Below are positions 62,147 to 64,000 of a stretch of DNA of 64,000 nucleotides, piece after piece. The stretch is from assembly GCA_947178145.1 (NCBI GenBank), contig CAMWXE010000010.1, positions 21,971 through 85,970 on the forward strand, written 5' to 3'. The position numbers and the translations under genes are program-made. The stretch comes from an uncultured Lachnospiraceae bacterium (GTDB lineage: Bacteria; Bacillota; Clostridia; Lachnospirales; Lachnospiraceae). How positions within the stretch are numbered: position 1 is the first letter of the stretch; each line of letters starts with the position of its first letter. Below the pieces are notes generated by a model. That model was not told the origin of the DNA, did not search any database, and worked only from the letters and a program-made list of their open reading frames with translations.

Positions 62147-62334
62147 TACAAAACACCCTCCCTCTAATATGCCTCTGTGACTACAGTTCCTTAATCGCTT
62201 CGCCACACCAGCGTACCGTCTGTTCCACATATGATATCCGTATTACAATACTCTCATTTATCTGTCCCGGACTAAATTCGCATGCAGCATAAGCACTTAA
62301 TCCAATGTAACGTTTGATTGGTAAACTCGAAAGA

Positions 62335-62991
62335 TTATTGCCGTGGCCCTGCCGAGATCACCTTGCGGTCAATCACGATCATAAGTAAGCCAACAAGCGC
62401 GACTGCAACGACGACGATAAATATCGTGCGCACTCTCCGAAATGAAAGAATTGGCTCCAGCTGATACGGCAGTACATATTTCTCCACATCAGCGTCACTC
62501 TCAAAAAATTCAGCTTCTCGAAACCATTCTTTCATATCCTCATAGATATCTTTTTTCGTTTTGTATACCCCTCCCTGAAACTCCAGTTTTTCCGCACCGT
62601 ATGTGTCCTGTCTGTAGGTCAGATACGCCATTGTTTCCTTTACAACCTTTTGGATCTGATTATCTTCCGCTGTGTTAGCGGAAACTTTGAGCGCGACATA
62701 GTAGCACTCGTCCCCTACAAAGATGGGAACAGAATAATAGTTGTATTTGTCCACGCCGGTTGTCGAGCCATTTTTTTTATGAGTGATCGTCTCCTCGAGA
62801 AAGCTGGATATAATAATATCAAGGTCAGACTCTACTGCCATATATCTTTTGACACCCTCGAAGTCTTCATCATAGATGTCAATCGGCTTGTGGAACGATA
62901 CCATTGCATCCTCAAATCCCACAACTGCAAAAAACAGACTAATCCCTATTATCCAATATGCTATTCTTGATAATACACCACTTTTTTTCAT
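62335..62991 (-). CDS. Membrane protein of unknown function (DUF6709-like)
   Basis: About 218 residues from 62991 (MKKSGVLSRIAYWIIGISLF), after GGAGGGAGAAA. One helix at the N-terminus and one at the C-terminus (TIFIVVVAVALVGLLMIVI) enclose a soluble extracytoplasmic domain. The domain includes DIYDEDFEGVKRYMAVESDL and VPIFVGDECYYVALKVSANT. I think it resembles a family of Clostridia membrane proteins designated DUF6709, but this is from memory only. No enzymatic motif is seen. Confidence 0.6.
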   Translation of the reverse strand: MKKSGVLSRIAYWIIGISLFFAVVGFEDAMVSFHKPIDIYDEDFEGVKRYMAVESDLDIIISSFLEETITHKKNGSTTGVDKYNYYSVPIFVGDECYYVALKVSANTAEDNQIQKVVKETMAYLTYRQDTYGAEKLEFQGGVYKTKKDIYEDMKEWFREAEFFESDADVEKYVLPYQLEPILSFRRVRTIFIVVVAVALVGLLMIVIDRKVISAGPRQ

Positions 62992-63295
62992 TTTCTCCCT
63001 CCATTTCAAAACTTTTACGTTGAAAATGTTTCCTCATATTGTAGTTAAAATCATCTCCCCAATCTACGCAGTTACATTGAATAAGTGCTTATGTTATCAT
63101 TCAAAATTTACCATATCTGTAATTATTATAGCATACGGCAGCTGATTTGGGTATTCTTTTTTCCCCCTGACTCACTTCGGTCAGGCTGTTAGCCGCAGCC
63201 GAAATCCCCGCTGTCCGCGCCCATTCCCTGGCGCCGTTTCCGTGTTCCTGTCTTGTTCCCCGCCAGTTCATACCGGTAACATTTTTTCTATCCAG

Positions 63296-63728
63296 CTACT
63301 CTTTGAGGGGAATATCGCCTATATACATCGTATTTGTATATAGACCCATTCTCGATATATTTGTATACTTTCCGTCTTCATCTCTTGCAAACCATATAAC
63401 AACATATTGATTTTCAACTTGATAATACGGAATGGTGATCCCTGAACCCATTGCCCCATTAGGCTTACCAATTTCATTTTCAATTTCCTCATATGTTGTA
63501 TTACTATTTAAATTATAGAAATAATCAATGCTAACTTCTCGGTCAATATATTCATATGAAGCAAACATGTTTCCTATCGCAATCATTTCCATACATGTTG
63601 CTTTTATTAAATAGAATAAACAGAACTATGCTAATAACAGCCACGACACCAATAAGTTTTTTCAACATCAGTAGCGATGGTGCCCATTTTTTGTTCCTGG
63701 CTTTTCGAATACTCTCAAAATTAAACAT
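63296..63728 (-). pseudogene. Small membrane protein gene with frameshift (or two overlapping ORFs)
   Basis: From ATG 63728, behind AGGAGACAGGC, 58 codons encode MFNFESIRKARNKKWAPSLL and a transmembrane helix (LIGVVAVISIVLFILF), then stop. Overlapping in another frame, codons from 63592 encode a soluble domain (TYEEIENEIGKPNGAMGSGI, YVVIWFARDEDGKYTNISR) that lacks any signal of its own. Together they make the anchor-plus-domain protein common in this neighbourhood, with the join near 63590. I infer a one-base insertion or an equivalent error. Confidence 0.5.
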
Positions 63729-63825
63729 GCCTGTCTCCTATTCTACACACTCTGTCGTGTCCTCTTTTAATATTTTTGCAACCCAAGCCTGTATCTGGAA
63801 CTCTACTGCCAGACCATATTCACAA

Positions 63826-64000
63826 TTACTGTGGATATATAGTGTCTAATATTTCTTTCTGATTACATAATCGTATTAACGCCGCCCTGTCATTTTCTGA
63901 AAACAATACGACATCTTTATATCCTAAATGTTCCGCTTCAGTAATATAAGGAACTGTAGAAAAATAAGTGACACATCTTGACTTGTCTATTTCTCCGATA
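63826..64000 (-). CDS. C-terminal end of a gene running off the right edge
   Basis: A frame open from the window edge to a stop at 63826-63828 gives 58 residues: IGEIDKSRCVTYFSTVPYIT, then EAEHLGYKDVVLFSENDRAA and LIRLCNQKEILDTIYPQ. It reads like the end of a real soluble protein with alternating strand and helix. The family is not recognised from this part. Confidence 0.5.
   Translation of the reverse strand, partial: IGEIDKSRCVTYFSTVPYITEAEHLGYKDVVLFSENDRAALIRLCNQKEILDTIYPQ

Noticed and set aside
63160..63290. G+C-rich segment with a CTGACTCACTTCGGTCAG hairpin
   Set aside because: It lies in a gene gap, but neither a promoter nor a recognised RNA class could be supported.
1..64000. Numerous open frames on the plus strand opposite the glycosyltransferase, kinase and AAA-like genes
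   Set aside because: They lie antisense to genes with clear protein motifs, lack ribosome sites and have low-complexity translations.
1..64000. tRNA, rRNA, tmRNA and CRISPR arrays
   Set aside because: No T-arm-like or rRNA-like sequences and no regularly spaced short repeats were seen on reading both strands.

Overview
The window looks like chromosomal DNA of a low-to-medium G+C Clostridia member, most likely a Lachnospiraceae-type gut anaerobe. The grounds are Gram-positive style Shine-Dalgarno sequences and sigma-A promoters, a mecA adaptor gene, a ywlC-rpiB-upp gene order also known in Bacillus, a cwlD-like amidase, a DUF1858 redox protein and a Hanks kinase/PP2C/FHA cluster. No rRNA, tRNA or CRISPR array was recognised. 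Almost every gene lies on the minus strand.

Region 1 (1-14.8 kb) and region 2 (20.4-34.2 kb) form a large AT-rich cell-surface polysaccharide locus. It holds family 2, 4, 10 and 11 glycosyltransferases, an FkbM methyltransferase, a sugar O-methyltransferase, acyltransferases, an LTA-synthase-like phosphotransferase, an ABC exporter, a GtrB-like polyprenyl-phosphate glycosyltransferase and several very large multispanning membrane proteins of the kind that use lipid-linked sugars. The locus is decaying or rearranging. There are single-base frameshifts in the FkbM, GT11 and acyltransferase genes, orphan tails of GT2, GT4, GT11, acyltransferase and Wzm-type permease genes, an IS1380-like remnant and an intact IS4-family transposase gene.

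Inserted into this locus are four intact members of the AAA-ATPase-like/PD-(D/E)XK family (two at 16.9-20.4 kb, and two in a near-identical 1,741-bp direct repeat at 34.6-38.2 kb), plus a relic tail. There is also a tightly coupled pair, an OLD/RecF-like ATPase and a small protein with a PD-(D/E)XK-type motif (14.9-16.8 kb), which is a candidate defence module.

Region 3 (38.3-57.2 kb) is higher-G+C housekeeping backbone. It carries a CDF metal exporter behind an attenuator-like leader, oleate hydratase, a Ser/Thr kinase-PP2C-FHA signalling cluster with a small membrane protein, a SleB-type cell-wall hydrolase, upp, rpiB, ywlC, cwlD, a zinc-type ABC importer with a perfect promoter and palindromic operator, a GH18 glycosidase, mecA with a long leader, and a DUF1858 protein.

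Region 4 (57.3-64 kb) is accessory. It has small lipoproteins and membrane proteins of unknown function and, most notably, a 54-codon secreted-peptide gene on the plus strand. That gene overlaps tail-to-tail a 642-residue double-HTH regulator and lies downstream of a long palindrome shared with a divergent secreted-protein gene. This is a plausible undescribed peptide-signalling unit of the RRNPP/Rgg type.
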